Assembly (NCBI GenBank): GCA_963817075.1
Contig: CAWFMT010000005.1
Span: 558,001 to 622,000, forward strand
Length of the DNA stretch: 64,000 nt
Direction of reading: 5' to 3'
Source: DASPKM01 sp963817075
Lineage (GTDB): Bacteria; Bacteroidota; Bacteroidia; Chitinophagales; Chitinophagaceae
Shown: in pieces, positions 42,109 to 51,139 of the stretch
How positions within the stretch are numbered: position 1 is the stretch's first letter
Layout: each line of letters begins with the position of its first letter
Made by a program: the position numbers and the translations under genes
Notes under the pieces: model-generated
Seen by the model: only the letters and a program-made list of their open reading frames with translations
Told to the model about the DNA's origin: nothing
Database searches by the model: none

Positions 42109-45100
42109 ATGAAACGAATACTCCTGATTGCATTTCTAGCAATAAGCTCCACAATCATATATGCCCAGATAGACGCCCGACTATTCCGGTTTCCGGACGT
42201 GTCGCAGACGCAAATCTGTTTTGTGTATGGTGGTGATATTTGGATTGCTCCAAAAACAGGTGGAACTGCCTTTCGCCTTACTTCTTCAACTGGTGAAGAA
42301 TCCTATCCAAGGTTTTCACCTGATGGGAAAACACTCGCCTTTAGTGCAACATATGATGGGAATACTGATGTTTACACGATGCCAGTTACGGGAGGTGTTC
42401 CTGTAAGACTAACCTGGCATGCAATGCCTGATCGGGTTGTTGAATGGCATCCTGACGGTACTAAAATTCTCATTGCCTCACAACGTGAAAGCGGAAGCCA
42501 GGCTTTTCGACAATTCTACCTGCTTTCCACCAAGGGTGGCCTGCCAGAAAAACTTCCAGTTCCTTATGGTGAACTAGCCAGTTTTTCACCTGACGGACAA
42601 AGTCTTGCCTATGTGACACGCATCACTGAGAATTATCCCTTCAAAAGATATCTTGGGGGACTTGCATCAGACGTACTAGTCTTCGACCTGAAAAATCGCA
42701 CTGCCGAGAATATAACAAAGAGTCCTGCAACAGAAGGAAAACCTGCCTGGTATAAAAACAAGATCTATTTCGTTTCCGATGCTGGTTCAAACAGACGCAG
42801 AAATATCTGGGTTTATGATAATACAAAAAAGCAGAAAGATCAGCTGACCACTTTTGATGATGTTGATATTAATTCAATGTCTGCCGGACCAGATGAATTG
42901 GTTTTTGAAGCTGGTGGAAGATTGCACCTGCTCAATCTCTCTAATAATAAATATGCAGAAGTCAAGGTTAACGTGGTCACGGATGTTGCTACGTTAATGC
43001 CCAGAACAGTAAATGTTGCTAATAGCATCAACAGTTTTGACCTATCCCCTGATGCGAAGCGAGTGGTTTTTGAAGCAAGGGGTGAGCTTTTCAGTTTGCC
43101 TGCTGAATACGGAGTGATCATCAACATGACCAACTCAAGTGGCGCATTCGACCGTCTGCCTTCCTGGTCGCCAAATGGAAAATGGCTGGCCTATTGGAGC
43201 GATCAGTCTGGAGAAAATGAGATCTATCTGCGTGAGACCAGCACAGGTACCACCAGGAAGGTAACTTCATTTGGCAAGGGAATGGGATGGAGATTGCATT
43301 GGTCGCCCGACAATAAAAAAATTGCATACATAGACGATCGGCAGAATATAAATCTTCTGACAGTTGCGACAGGAGAAATCGAAAACATTGATAAAACAAC
43401 CACCAATACATTTGGCGCATTGCAGGGTTTTGAAATGAACTGGTCTCCGGATGGAAAATGGATTGCTTATTCAAAAGGACTTACCAATCAAAACGAAGCA
43501 ATCTATTTATACAATGTTGATCAGAAAAAAGTTAACCAGGTAACCTCAGGTTATTACAATGATAACAGTCCTGTATTCGATCCCTCTGGTAAATACCTGT
43601 TTTTTACAACTGACAGAAGTTTTAATCCTTCTTATAGTGGGATGGATGCAACATGGATCTATCCTAATACAACGCAGCTTGCGTATGCAACACTGGATGC
43701 TTCGATACCATCACTTTTGTATGCGAGAAATGATGATGTAAAACTTCCTCCGGATTCTGCTTCGGCTGCGGCTCCTAAAAAGACAGAACCTGCAGATACC
43801 GCCAAGAAAGCACCACCTGTTAAGCCAGGTTCTAAGATCAATCCAGAAAATTTTGAAGCAAGGATTGAGGTTCTCCCAGTACCAGCCGGAAATTATGGTA
43901 GAATTCATGCCGCTGAGGGTAAGCTTATTTATCAGAGATTTCCCAATACAGGTGCAGGTCAGGGACCTTCCACCATCTATGTTTATGATTTTGAAAAAAG
44001 AGAAGAAAAAACCCTGCTTGCAAATGGAACTGCCTTTGCTTTTTCAAAAGATGGAAAATCTATTCTTGTAAGGGAAGCAAGAGGCTTTGGGATCGTGAGA
44101 CCCAATCCTGATCAGAGGATCGATAAAGTATTGCCCACCGCAGATATGGAAATGATACTTCATCCAAAAGAAGAATGGAAACAGATCTTCAATGATACCT
44201 GGAGAAGATATCGTGATTTCTTTTACGATCCATCCATGCACCAGGTAAACTGGAATGCAATCCGCAAACAGTATGGTGACCTGGTGGAAGATGCGATCAC
44301 GAGATGGGATGTAAATAATATTCAGCAGGAAATGATCTCAGAACTGAGTGCCGGACATACTTATGCAGGTGGCGGAGATATCGAGCAATCAAGAAATCGT
44401 ACGCATGGTTTCCTTGGAATAGATTGGGCAGGAGATAATAATGGTTATAAAGTCAAGAGAATTGTAAGAGGTGGAAAATGGGATAATGAAGTACGTTCAC
44501 CGCTTGATCTTTCAGGTGTGAATGTGAAAGAAGGCGATTACATTCTCGCCGTGAATGGCAGAAAGATCGAGCCCAACATCGATCCTTATTCTGTGTTTGA
44601 AGGTTTGTCAGGAAAAGCTGTTGCATTGAAAGTAAATAGCAAACCTACAATGGAAGGTTCAAGAGAAGTTATCATCAAGACACTAACCCCAGGCGAAGAA
44701 TCGAGGCTACGACATCTTGAATGGATCGAATCAAACAGAAAAAAAGTTGAAGAATTATCAGGCGGCAAGCTTGGGTATATGTATATGCCAAATACCGGCA
44801 CGCAAGGACAAACTGAATTGATGCGTCAGTTTTATGCTCAGATAGACAAAGAAGGATTTATCATTGACGAACGTTTCAATGCCGGAGGTCAACTCGCAGA
44901 CCGCTTTATTGAAATGTTGAATCGACCTGTGTTGTACAATATAGCCTGGAGAAACGCTGATGTAACAGTATGGCCGGTCAAGGGAAATAATGCACCGAAA
45001 GTTATGTTGATCAACGGATGGGCTGGATCTGGTGGAGATGCATTTCCGTGGGCCTTTCAACAATTGAAACTTGGACCCATAGTAGGTGAAAGAACTCTCG

Positions 45101-45387
45101 GAATTCTTGTTGGACCTGCTACAGGACATGCGTTAATTGATGGCGGATTTATTACCGTTCCTGATGCAAGACTTTATGGAGCAGATGGAAAATGGTTTGC
45201 GGAAGGTTACGGTATCAAACCCGAAGTTGAAATTTGGGATGACCCAGCTCAGCTGGCAAAGGGCAATGACCCGCAATTGATGAGAGCAGTTGAGGAAGCT
45301 TTGAAATTAGTCAAGAATCAACCCAGGGTGCTTCACAAAAGGCCTCCTTTTGAAGATAGACGAGCTCAGGGGTTAAAGGGATTTTAG
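42109..45387 (+). CDS. Tricorn-like protease (PD40 repeats, PDZ, S41 serine peptidase)
   Basis: This 1092-aa exported peptidase has signal MKRILLIAFLAISSTIIYA. The N-terminal half is a WD40-like PD40 propeller (PRFSPDGKTLAFSATYDGNT, ASFSPDGQSLAYVTR, PSWSPNGKWLAYWSDQSGEN). A Pro-Ala-rich linker near residue 545 separates it from a second beta block. The C-terminal half has a C1-type helical region with SAGHTYAGGGD (His), a PDZ with EGDYILAVNGRKI, and the S41 core INGWAGSGGDAFPWAF (Ser nucleophile). Tricorn-family proteases degrade oligopeptides in the periplasm; that role is inferred. Confidence 0.9.
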   Translation: MKRILLIAFLAISSTIIYAQIDARLFRFPDVSQTQICFVYGGDIWIAPKTGGTAFRLTSSTGEESYPRFSPDGKTLAFSATYDGNTDVYTMPVTGGVPVRLTWHAMPDRVVEWHPDGTKILIASQRESGSQAFRQFYLLSTKGGLPEKLPVPYGELASFSPDGQSLAYVTRITENYPFKRYLGGLASDVLVFDLKNRTAENITKSPATEGKPAWYKNKIYFVSDAGSNRRRNIWVYDNTKKQKDQLTTFDDVDINSMSAGPDELVFEAGGRLHLLNLSNNKYAEVKVNVVTDVATLMPRTVNVANSINSFDLSPDAKRVVFEARGELFSLPAEYGVIINMTNSSGAFDRLPSWSPNGKWLAYWSDQSGENEIYLRETSTGTTRKVTSFGKGMGWRLHWSPDNKKIAYIDDRQNINLLTVATGEIENIDKTTTNTFGALQGFEMNWSPDGKWIAYSKGLTNQNEAIYLYNVDQKKVNQVTSGYYNDNSPVFDPSGKYLFFTTDRSFNPSYSGMDATWIYPNTTQLAYATLDASIPSLLYARNDDVKLPPDSASAAAPKKTEPADTAKKAPPVKPGSKINPENFEARIEVLPVPAGNYGRIHAAEGKLIYQRFPNTGAGQGPSTIYVYDFEKREEKTLLANGTAFAFSKDGKSILVREARGFGIVRPNPDQRIDKVLPTADMEMILHPKEEWKQIFNDTWRRYRDFFYDPSMHQVNWNAIRKQYGDLVEDAITRWDVNNIQQEMISELSAGHTYAGGGDIEQSRNRTHGFLGIDWAGDNNGYKVKRIVRGGKWDNEVRSPLDLSGVNVKEGDYILAVNGRKIEPNIDPYSVFEGLSGKAVALKVNSKPTMEGSREVIIKTLTPGEESRLRHLEWIESNRKKVEELSGGKLGYMYMPNTGTQGQTELMRQFYAQIDKEGFIIDERFNAGGQLADRFIEMLNRPVLYNIAWRNADVTVWPVKGNNAPKVMLINGWAGSGGDAFPWAFQQLKLGPIVGERTLGILVGPATGHALIDGGFITVPDARLYGADGKWFAEGYGIKPEVEIWDDPAQLAKGNDPQLMRAVEEALKLVKNQPRVLHKRPPFEDRRAQGLKGF

Positions 45388-45398
45388 ATCATGAAAGT

Positions 45399-45477
45399 CC
45401 TCTGCGCTTTTCTCTATTAACTCCTGTTCTCTGCGGTTAGAATTTTTTTTTACCGCAGAGAAAGGAGATGCAGAGGT
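45399..45477. repeat. CTCTGCGGT-family inverted pair
   Basis: CCTCTGCG...TTCTCTGCGGTTAG and TTACCGCAGAGAAAGG...GCAGAGG flank a T9 tract. It may terminate the protease gene. Confidence 0.7.
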
Positions 45478-45539
45478 AAGAAGGAGAGTGCCTAAATATG
45501 GCTTGGCTTCAACTTTGCAGCTAATTCAAAAAAGCTGCG

Positions 45540-45782
45540 ATGATAGAAAAGCAAAACATAAATGGTCGTGACGTCTGGTTGGAAATTGAAGCGCATCCGG
45601 TCAATAGAGAAAATCCCAGGGTGATCCCCACAGAATATTTTACCGCGCGATATTACCTGCAGGAGCCTGGTGCTCATCCAGGAGAATTAATGATTGATAC
45701 TGATGGTAATCCAAGATTATTTGAATCTCCTGTTGCTGCACTGCAGTCAGTTAATGAGAAACTTTCCGGGATAGTTTTGTAA
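45540..45782 (+). CDS. Small hypothetical protein
   Basis: This 80-aa soluble protein has no signal peptide. Its IEAHPVNRENPRVIPTEYFTARYYLQ block reads as two beta-strands, and an acidic C-terminal helix follows (PRLFESPVAALQSVNEKLS). No family is recognised. The frame is clean and codon use is like its neighbours, so a real gene is likely. It lies between repeat elements and faces dinB convergently. Confidence 0.55.
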   Translation: MIEKQNINGRDVWLEIEAHPVNRENPRVIPTEYFTARYYLQEPGAHPGELMIDTDGNPRLFESPVAALQSVNEKLSGIVL

Positions 45783-45785
45783 AAT

Positions 45786-45868
45786 TTGACCGCAAAGGCG
45801 CCAGGACGCCAAGGATCGAAAAGAAATTTTCTGGCGTAACCTCGCGCCATTGCGTCTTAGCGTTAAAT
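45786..45868. repeat. TTAACCGCC-family palindrome
   Basis: TTGACCGCAAAGGCGCC... and ...GCGTCTTAGCGTTAAAT arms lie between the convergent 80-aa gene and dinB. The right arm has lost one G (AGCGTTAA). Confidence 0.7.
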
Positions 45869-45870
45869 CT

Positions 45871-47034
45871 TTAGACGTCTGCCTTCACCCCTCTCGCCCG
45901 CATCACTAACTGTTCTCCAAACCGGTGCTTCACACTATCAATTGCCTGATAAAGGTTGATGCTCTCTTCTGTATCATCGAACAAACTGATCTGGTAATTA
46001 CCGGGAATCAGATGTGTAAACCGAATCCCTAATAAGCGCACCAGTAATCTTCTTTCATAAATACTATTAAAAAGCTGCCTTGCTGTTTTGATCAGGATAT
46101 GATCTGCATTTGTATAAGGAATGGATAATTGCTTGGTGAAGGTTTCAAAATTTGAATATCGGAGCTTTACAGTTACACAACCCGTAAGTCTGTTTTGCTC
46201 CCTCAATTGAAAAGCGATCTTTTCTACCATTCGGCTAAGTTCTCCATACATGAAATTCATATCAATGGTGTCCGATTCAAATGTATTTTCAGTAGAAATA
46301 GATTTTTGTTCGTGATAGGGAATAACAGGAGTTTCGTCAATGCCATTCGCTCTTCTCCAGAGTTCACTTCCATTTCTGCCAAGAAGATTTTGCAGCATTT
46401 CAACGGGAATTTCACTGAGGATCCTCACGGTCTCTACTCCCATCCGTAATAGTAATAGTGCAGTCTCCTTCCCAACACCCGGTATTTTCACAATGCTCAG
46501 TGGCGCAAGAAAACCTTTCTCATGTCCGAAGGGTATTTCCAATTTTCCATCTGGCTTGATCTCATTCGTTGCTACTTTGCTTATCAGCTTATTACTTGCC
46601 AGACCATATGATACAGGCAAGCCTGATTCTTTGCAGACTTTTTTCTTGACATCTGATGCAAACAAACTGCAACCAAAAAATTTATCCATTCCGCTGAGAT
46701 CGATATAGAATTCGTCAATAGATGATTTCTCAAAAATTGGGACGGATTCTTTGATTATTTCAGTGACCAGTTTGGAATAATACGTGTACACTTCATAGTC
46801 GCCTCTCACAGTAATCGCCTGCGGACACAGTCGCCTTGCAATGCGCATAGGCATGGCGGAATGGATCCCAAACTTTCGTGCTTCATAACTGCATGCCGCA
46901 ACTACGCCTCTGTCGCTGCTTCCACCAACAATGAGGGGTTTGCCTTTAAGCTGCGTATTACGCAGGCATTCCACGGATACAAAAAATGCATCCAGGTCAA
47001 AATGGGCGATATGTCTGTCAGCATTTAATATCAT
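45871..47034 (-). CDS. dinB: Y-family DNA polymerase IV
   Basis: This 387-aa translesion polymerase has palm catalytic acids in HFDLDAFFVS (Asp13, Asp15) and SSIDEFYIDL (Asp107, Glu108). The fingers have SYEARKFGIHSAMP with the steric region, the thumb carries a helix-hairpin-helix (KIPGVGKETALLLL), and the little-finger domain follows. Near the C-terminus QISLFDD is a sliding-clamp-binding motif. It follows a short DnaE by 94 bp in the same direction, an error-prone cassette type. No LexA or ImuA-like gene is present in the window. Confidence 0.92.
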   Translation of the reverse strand: MILNADRHIAHFDLDAFFVSVECLRNTQLKGKPLIVGGSSDRGVVAACSYEARKFGIHSAMPMRIARRLCPQAITVRGDYEVYTYYSKLVTEIIKESVPIFEKSSIDEFYIDLSGMDKFFGCSLFASDVKKKVCKESGLPVSYGLASNKLISKVATNEIKPDGKLEIPFGHEKGFLAPLSIVKIPGVGKETALLLLRMGVETVRILSEIPVEMLQNLLGRNGSELWRRANGIDETPVIPYHEQKSISTENTFESDTIDMNFMYGELSRMVEKIAFQLREQNRLTGCVTVKLRYSNFETFTKQLSIPYTNADHILIKTARQLFNSIYERRLLVRLLGIRFTHLIPGNYQISLFDDTEESINLYQAIDSVKHRFGEQLVMRARGVKADV

Positions 47035-47044
47035 GATCTTTTTT

Positions 47045-47120
47045 TACCGCAGAGAAAAGAGATGCAGAGTTACGCAGAGGCTCTCTGCGAATCTCTGTTG
47101 ACTCTGATTCTCTGCGGTTA
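47045..47120. repeat. CTCTGCGGT-family palindrome between dnaE and dinB
   Basis: TTTACCGCAGAGAAAAGAG...TTCTCTGCGGTTA arms enclose inner TACGCAGAGG/CTCTCTGCGA. It lies inside the putative operon, so it may form RNA structure that reduces dinB relative to dnaE. Confidence 0.75.
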
Positions 47121-47128
47121 GTTCTTAT

Positions 47129-50125
47129 TTACAAATTCGCATACTTTCTTGCTTTATATCCCACCTTGATCATTCGCCTGACTTCCACACTATGAAATCC
47201 GAAATCTTCAACAACTTTCCCTTCTACTCTATAAAAGCCTCTTCCCTGCATTGGAAAATTTTTATATGCCTCAGGAAAATGAACTGTATCGATCCAATTC
47301 AGATTAGCATCAAGAAAAGTTCCGAATGACATGGTTGTATTATTTTTTGTTGGAACGATCTTATCAGTCACGAAATACATCAGCATTTTTACTTCTTTCC
47401 CCAGATGTGCGGCTATCTCTGTGGCAAGGATATAGTTCGAAGGATCATCATCAACCAGTTCAAATGGATTCCTCAGGGCAAACCCAAGTATCTCCATCTC
47501 ATCATAGATATCATCCAGGGGATTATCAGTTAGCTCTGGCAGTGTGAATACAAGAGGTTTCTCCTGGAACAACGAGTTACGTGCCGGCACATGAGTTTTG
47601 TTTTTCTTCTGCAAAAAGTTTGCTTCCCAGAGAAGCTGCTTTTTATTTTTCCCGGTAAATCGGAATGTGCCAATGCTGATGAGGATATTCAATTGTTCTA
47701 ATGTGACTTCTGTTCGTTCAATAAAATCCTGCAGATGTAAATAGTTTCCACTCCTGCATCGTTCATCAATGATTCTCTCTGCCAGGTTTTTTTCCAGTTC
47801 CTTAATATGAATGAGCCCAACATGCACATCAGTTTTACTGATATTGGTAAGGTATTCGCTCCTGTTAACGCAAGGCAGATGGATCCTTGCACCGGTTTTC
47901 ATCAACTCATAGAAATAAAGTGAGGTTTGGTAAAACCCTCCAAAATTATTGATCACACCAACCATGAATTCCATAGGGTAGTTAGCCTTGAGAAACAGGT
48001 CCTGGAAACTTTCAACTGCAAAAGAAGCAGAATGTGCTTTTGAAAAAGAGTAACCTGCAAAGGATTCCATTTGTCGCCATACCTCCGTGCTTAATTCATC
48101 AGTATATCCTTTATCCCTGCAATTGATGAAAAATTTCTCCTTCATTAATGCAAAGCGATTGTTGGATCTGTACTTCCCACTCATCGCCCTGCGAAGCACA
48201 TCTGCCTCGCCCATATCCAAGCCTCCAAAATAATGCGCCACCTTGATCACGTCTTCCTGGTAAACCATCACTCCGAAAGTTTCTTTCAGCAGCTCTTCCA
48301 TGATTGGATGCAGGTATTGAAATTTATCAGGATTATGAAACCGAAAAATATATTCCTTCATCATGCCACTACTGGCAACTCCCGGACGAATAATCGAACT
48401 TGCCGCTACGAGCATGAGATAATCATTGCATTCCAGCTTTTTCAATAACTGCCGCATGGCCGGTGACTCAACATAAAAACAGCCAATGGTATTCACATTC
48501 CTGATCTGCTCCCGAACAACTGGATCAACCTTGAATTTTTCTACCTGCGTGATATCAACATCAATGTTTTGATTTTCCTTTACCAATCGCAAGGTTTCCT
48601 TGATATGCCCGAGACCTCTCTGACTGAGAATATCAAGTTTCGACAAGCCGATATTCTCTGCCAGATACATATCAATCTGTGAAGTCACAAAATTCTTGGG
48701 CGGGAGAAAGGTTGCTGTGTAAGAATGAATAGGCTCTTCGCTGATCAGCATTCCTCCGGCATGAATGCTTAAATGGTGAGGAAAATTATTCATCATTTTC
48801 CCATAGTGAAGAATATACTGATGAATGCTGTCGGGCTTATCCCGTTTAATGAAATTCTGCATCCTGCTTTCGCCATAATAATATCCTTTCTCACCCAGTT
48901 CATCGATCTCTCCTTTAGGTAACCCAAAGACTTTCCCGAGTTCTCGTACAATAGCATTGAATTGAAAAGTTGAGTAGGAACCCAGGAGAGATACATGGTC
49001 TTCTCCATATCTTTTAAATACATAATCGATCACTTCATCGCGATCAAGCCAGGAAAAATCAATATCAAAATCAGGAGGTGAGGTACGATAGGGATTTAAA
49101 AATCTTTCGAAATACAGATCCAGTTCAATTGGATCCACATCTGTAATCCGGAGACAATAAGCAACAATGGAATTTGCACCACTTCCCCTTCCGACATAAT
49201 AAAATCCACGATTCTGGGCGTATCGAATAATATCCCAGGTCATAAGAAAATATGAATTGAATCCAAGTCGATCAATGATCTCAAGTTCTTTCTCTACCCG
49301 TTCCTTCGCTTTTCGGTTTTTTTTCCCATATCGCGATTGAAAACCTTCTAGTGCAAGCTTGCGCAAAAGATCGGCATCGTCCTTTTTACTTGCGCTAAAT
49401 ATCTTTTTGTTTTTATCCACTTTGAAATCCATATGTATTCCACAGACATCCATCAACCGGTAAGTGTTTGTGATGATAAAGGGATATTGTTTGAAAGCCT
49501 CTATGATCTTGCTGGGAGCAAGGAAGAATTCATGAGGAGTTCCAGTGGATTCAGGCGATAGTTTTGATAAAAGTTCATTCTTATCAATTGCGCGAAGCAA
49601 TCTGTGAAGGTTATATGTTCTTTTATTCTTAAAACTAACAGGTTGCCGTACTACTAATTTGTCTTTATATGGTTGACCATTCCAGCTAAAGAGTTTATTA
49701 ACTTCTGTTGGTAGAATACCGATGTATTCATTCAGCAAGAGTTTATCTGGTGCTTTACCATTCAATGGATAAATCACAAAGCCATCAGCAGGATCTATGA
49801 AGAAATGTTTGGTTTCAGAAGTAGCCGGGAATGGCAGATCCTGCTGAAGATGCTTTGAAATAAATTGATTGATCCATGTAAAGCCTTGGTTATTTTTTGC
49901 GATCAGGATATATAAAAACTGATCACCGTTTCGAATCTCCGCACCAAGTATTGGTTTGATATGCTGCTGCTCACAAAACTGAACGAAGTCCCATGCATCA
50001 CAGGTGGAGTTGATATTGGTTAATGCAATTGAGCTGGCCCCCGCCTCCGCTGCATCATTTACCAGCTCCGCAGTTGCATAGGTGCCCCATCTGAAACTGA
50101 AGTAAGTTTTACAGTTCAGGTACAT
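47129..50125 (-). CDS. dnaE: Short DnaE-type DNA polymerase III alpha subunit (error-prone type)
   Basis: This 998-aa C-family polymerase is shorter than a replicative DnaE of about 1150-1250 aa. The PHP N-terminus reads MYLNCKTYFSFRWG, with His ligands of the canonical HLHxH motif replaced (Y, K). The palm has GRGSGANSIVAYCLRI and PPDFDIDFSW (catalytic Asps). The fingers show YLMLVAASSIIRPGVASSG and GVMVYQEDVIKVAH, followed by the helix-hairpin-helix region. A C-terminal OB fold ends near YRVEGKVVEDFGFHS. Its pairing with dinB and length fit an accessory translesion enzyme; this is inferred. Confidence 0.85.
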   Translation of the reverse strand: MYLNCKTYFSFRWGTYATAELVNDAAEAGASSIALTNINSTCDAWDFVQFCEQQHIKPILGAEIRNGDQFLYILIAKNNQGFTWINQFISKHLQQDLPFPATSETKHFFIDPADGFVIYPLNGKAPDKLLLNEYIGILPTEVNKLFSWNGQPYKDKLVVRQPVSFKNKRTYNLHRLLRAIDKNELLSKLSPESTGTPHEFFLAPSKIIEAFKQYPFIITNTYRLMDVCGIHMDFKVDKNKKIFSASKKDDADLLRKLALEGFQSRYGKKNRKAKERVEKELEIIDRLGFNSYFLMTWDIIRYAQNRGFYYVGRGSGANSIVAYCLRITDVDPIELDLYFERFLNPYRTSPPDFDIDFSWLDRDEVIDYVFKRYGEDHVSLLGSYSTFQFNAIVRELGKVFGLPKGEIDELGEKGYYYGESRMQNFIKRDKPDSIHQYILHYGKMMNNFPHHLSIHAGGMLISEEPIHSYTATFLPPKNFVTSQIDMYLAENIGLSKLDILSQRGLGHIKETLRLVKENQNIDVDITQVEKFKVDPVVREQIRNVNTIGCFYVESPAMRQLLKKLECNDYLMLVAASSIIRPGVASSGMMKEYIFRFHNPDKFQYLHPIMEELLKETFGVMVYQEDVIKVAHYFGGLDMGEADVLRRAMSGKYRSNNRFALMKEKFFINCRDKGYTDELSTEVWRQMESFAGYSFSKAHSASFAVESFQDLFLKANYPMEFMVGVINNFGGFYQTSLYFYELMKTGARIHLPCVNRSEYLTNISKTDVHVGLIHIKELEKNLAERIIDERCRSGNYLHLQDFIERTEVTLEQLNILISIGTFRFTGKNKKQLLWEANFLQKKNKTHVPARNSLFQEKPLVFTLPELTDNPLDDIYDEMEILGFALRNPFELVDDDPSNYILATEIAAHLGKEVKMLMYFVTDKIVPTKNNTTMSFGTFLDANLNWIDTVHFPEAYKNFPMQGRGFYRVEGKVVEDFGFHSVEVRRMIKVGYKARKYANL

Positions 50126-50154
50126 TACAAACCCTCCATTGTAAAAGTAATCTA

Positions 50155-50175
50155 ATTACTAAATAATTTAGTAAT
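50155..50175. promoter_or_regulatory. 21-bp palindrome upstream of dnaE (candidate operator)
   Basis: Arms ATTACTAAAT and ATTTAGTAAT meet at one central base, 29 bp upstream of the dnaE start. Further AGTAAT/ATTACT half-sites flank it on both sides. A TACTTTTA near the start could serve as -7 box, so a bound repressor would block transcription. The cognate regulator is not in the window. Confidence 0.6.
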
Positions 50176-50190
50176 TACTTTCACGAAGAA

Positions 50191-50240
50191 TTAACCGCGA
50201 GGACGCAAAGACGCAAAGCTTCGCTAAGAATCGCGAAGAA
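50191..50240. repeat. TTAACCGCC-family left arm
   Basis: TTAACCGCGAGGACGCAAAG continues with GACGCAAAGCTTCGCTAAG. Its right-arm partner TGGCGCCTTAGCGGTTAA is at about 50390-50409. Confidence 0.7.
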
Positions 50241-50269
50241 AAAATTCCGATTGATAGACCTCACCCCCG

Positions 50270-50292
50270 TCCCCTCTCCAAAGGAGAGGGGA
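50270..50292. repeat. TCCCCTCTCC hairpin repeat
   Basis: A 10-bp perfect stem (TCCCCTCTCC/GGAGAGGGGA) with a 3-base loop follows CCTCACCCCCG. This is a known-looking Bacteroidota intergenic element; a related form occurs near 3821. Confidence 0.75.
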
Positions 50293-50414
50293 GGAAAATT
50301 TCGATTTTCAATTAGCGCACAAGAAAAGTATAAACACTATGGTGTTGTCTGAACATTAAGTCAGTATTGTATATGTGTGCAGGCCTGGCCTGGCGCCTTA
50401 GCGGTTAAACTGTT

Positions 50415-50966
50415 TTAAAGAAAAATATTAAAGCTGCCTTTCTGCAAGTTGCCTTCTTTCACAAGCGAGATCACGCGATCTTTTTCAGCTCTTCTGGCGA
50501 AGTCGTTCTTAATATTAGGATCACCCTCAAAATATAATTGTGTAGTCAATGCAGGAAAACCCTCGGCCTTAATTTTAAAATGAATATGTCTGGGACGCGA
50601 ACCATATGAAGGAGGAAGGATAGTTGAAAAATCAAACTTTCCATCTAAGCCTGATTGGAAATTCGCCCTGCAATTAAATCCTTGCATATCATAATCACCA
50701 TTGTTATCGCAATGCCAGATCTCAATCACAGCTTTCGCAACCGGAGTTTTGCAATCATCCGCACGGAGAACCTTTCCTTCAATGCGCAAAGGTGAACCTT
50801 CTGCTTTAATGATATTGCGCTCGGGAGAATTGGCTTTGTAGAATGGACCTTCAGCATCCGATTGAGTTCTGCATGCGAGCACTCCAAAGTTTTCTGATTT
50901 GCTCCTGAGACTGAGACTAAGCAATGGTGCAACGGCCAATGATTTTAGAAAATCTTTTCTGTCCAT
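50415..50966 (-). CDS. Intradiol ring-cleavage dioxygenase-like protein, secreted-type
   Basis: This 183-aa protein has an N-terminal hydrophobic leader (MDRKDFLKSLAVAPLLSLSL) unlike cytosolic protocatechuate 3,4-dioxygenase. The intradiol beta-sandwich shows SDAEGPFYKANSP and VIEIWHCDNNGDYDM (Tyr ligand region). LPPSYGSRPRHIHFKI (Tyr and two His ligands) follows, then LTTQLYFEGDP. All four metal-ligand positions (two Tyr, two His) seem present, so the site should bind iron. Catechol-type aromatic cleavage outside the cytoplasm is inferred; no other aromatic-degradation gene is nearby. Confidence 0.85.
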   Translation of the reverse strand: MDRKDFLKSLAVAPLLSLSLRSKSENFGVLACRTQSDAEGPFYKANSPERNIIKAEGSPLRIEGKVLRADDCKTPVAKAVIEIWHCDNNGDYDMQGFNCRANFQSGLDGKFDFSTILPPSYGSRPRHIHFKIKAEGFPALTTQLYFEGDPNIKNDFARRAEKDRVISLVKEGNLQKGSFNIFL

Positions 50967-51013
50967 GGGAAATTCTCGTCAGGAAAATTACGAAATGGCT
51001 TTGAGACCATAGG

Positions 51014-51080
51014 TTTACCGCCGAAACAAAGACTCAAGAATTCCTTGCGATCCCTGGCGCCCTCGCGCCTTTGCGGTTAA
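51014..51080. repeat. TTAACCGCC-family palindrome
   Basis: TTTACCGCCGAAACAAAG...CCTTTGCGGTTAA lies in the divergent spacer between the dioxygenase and the amidohydrolase, where it must overlap or border their promoters. Confidence 0.7.
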
Positions 51081-51139
51081 ATTCTCTCTCTCCTTAAGTT
51101 CATGAACACCCAAATCGGGAATTCAACTTAAATTAGTCC

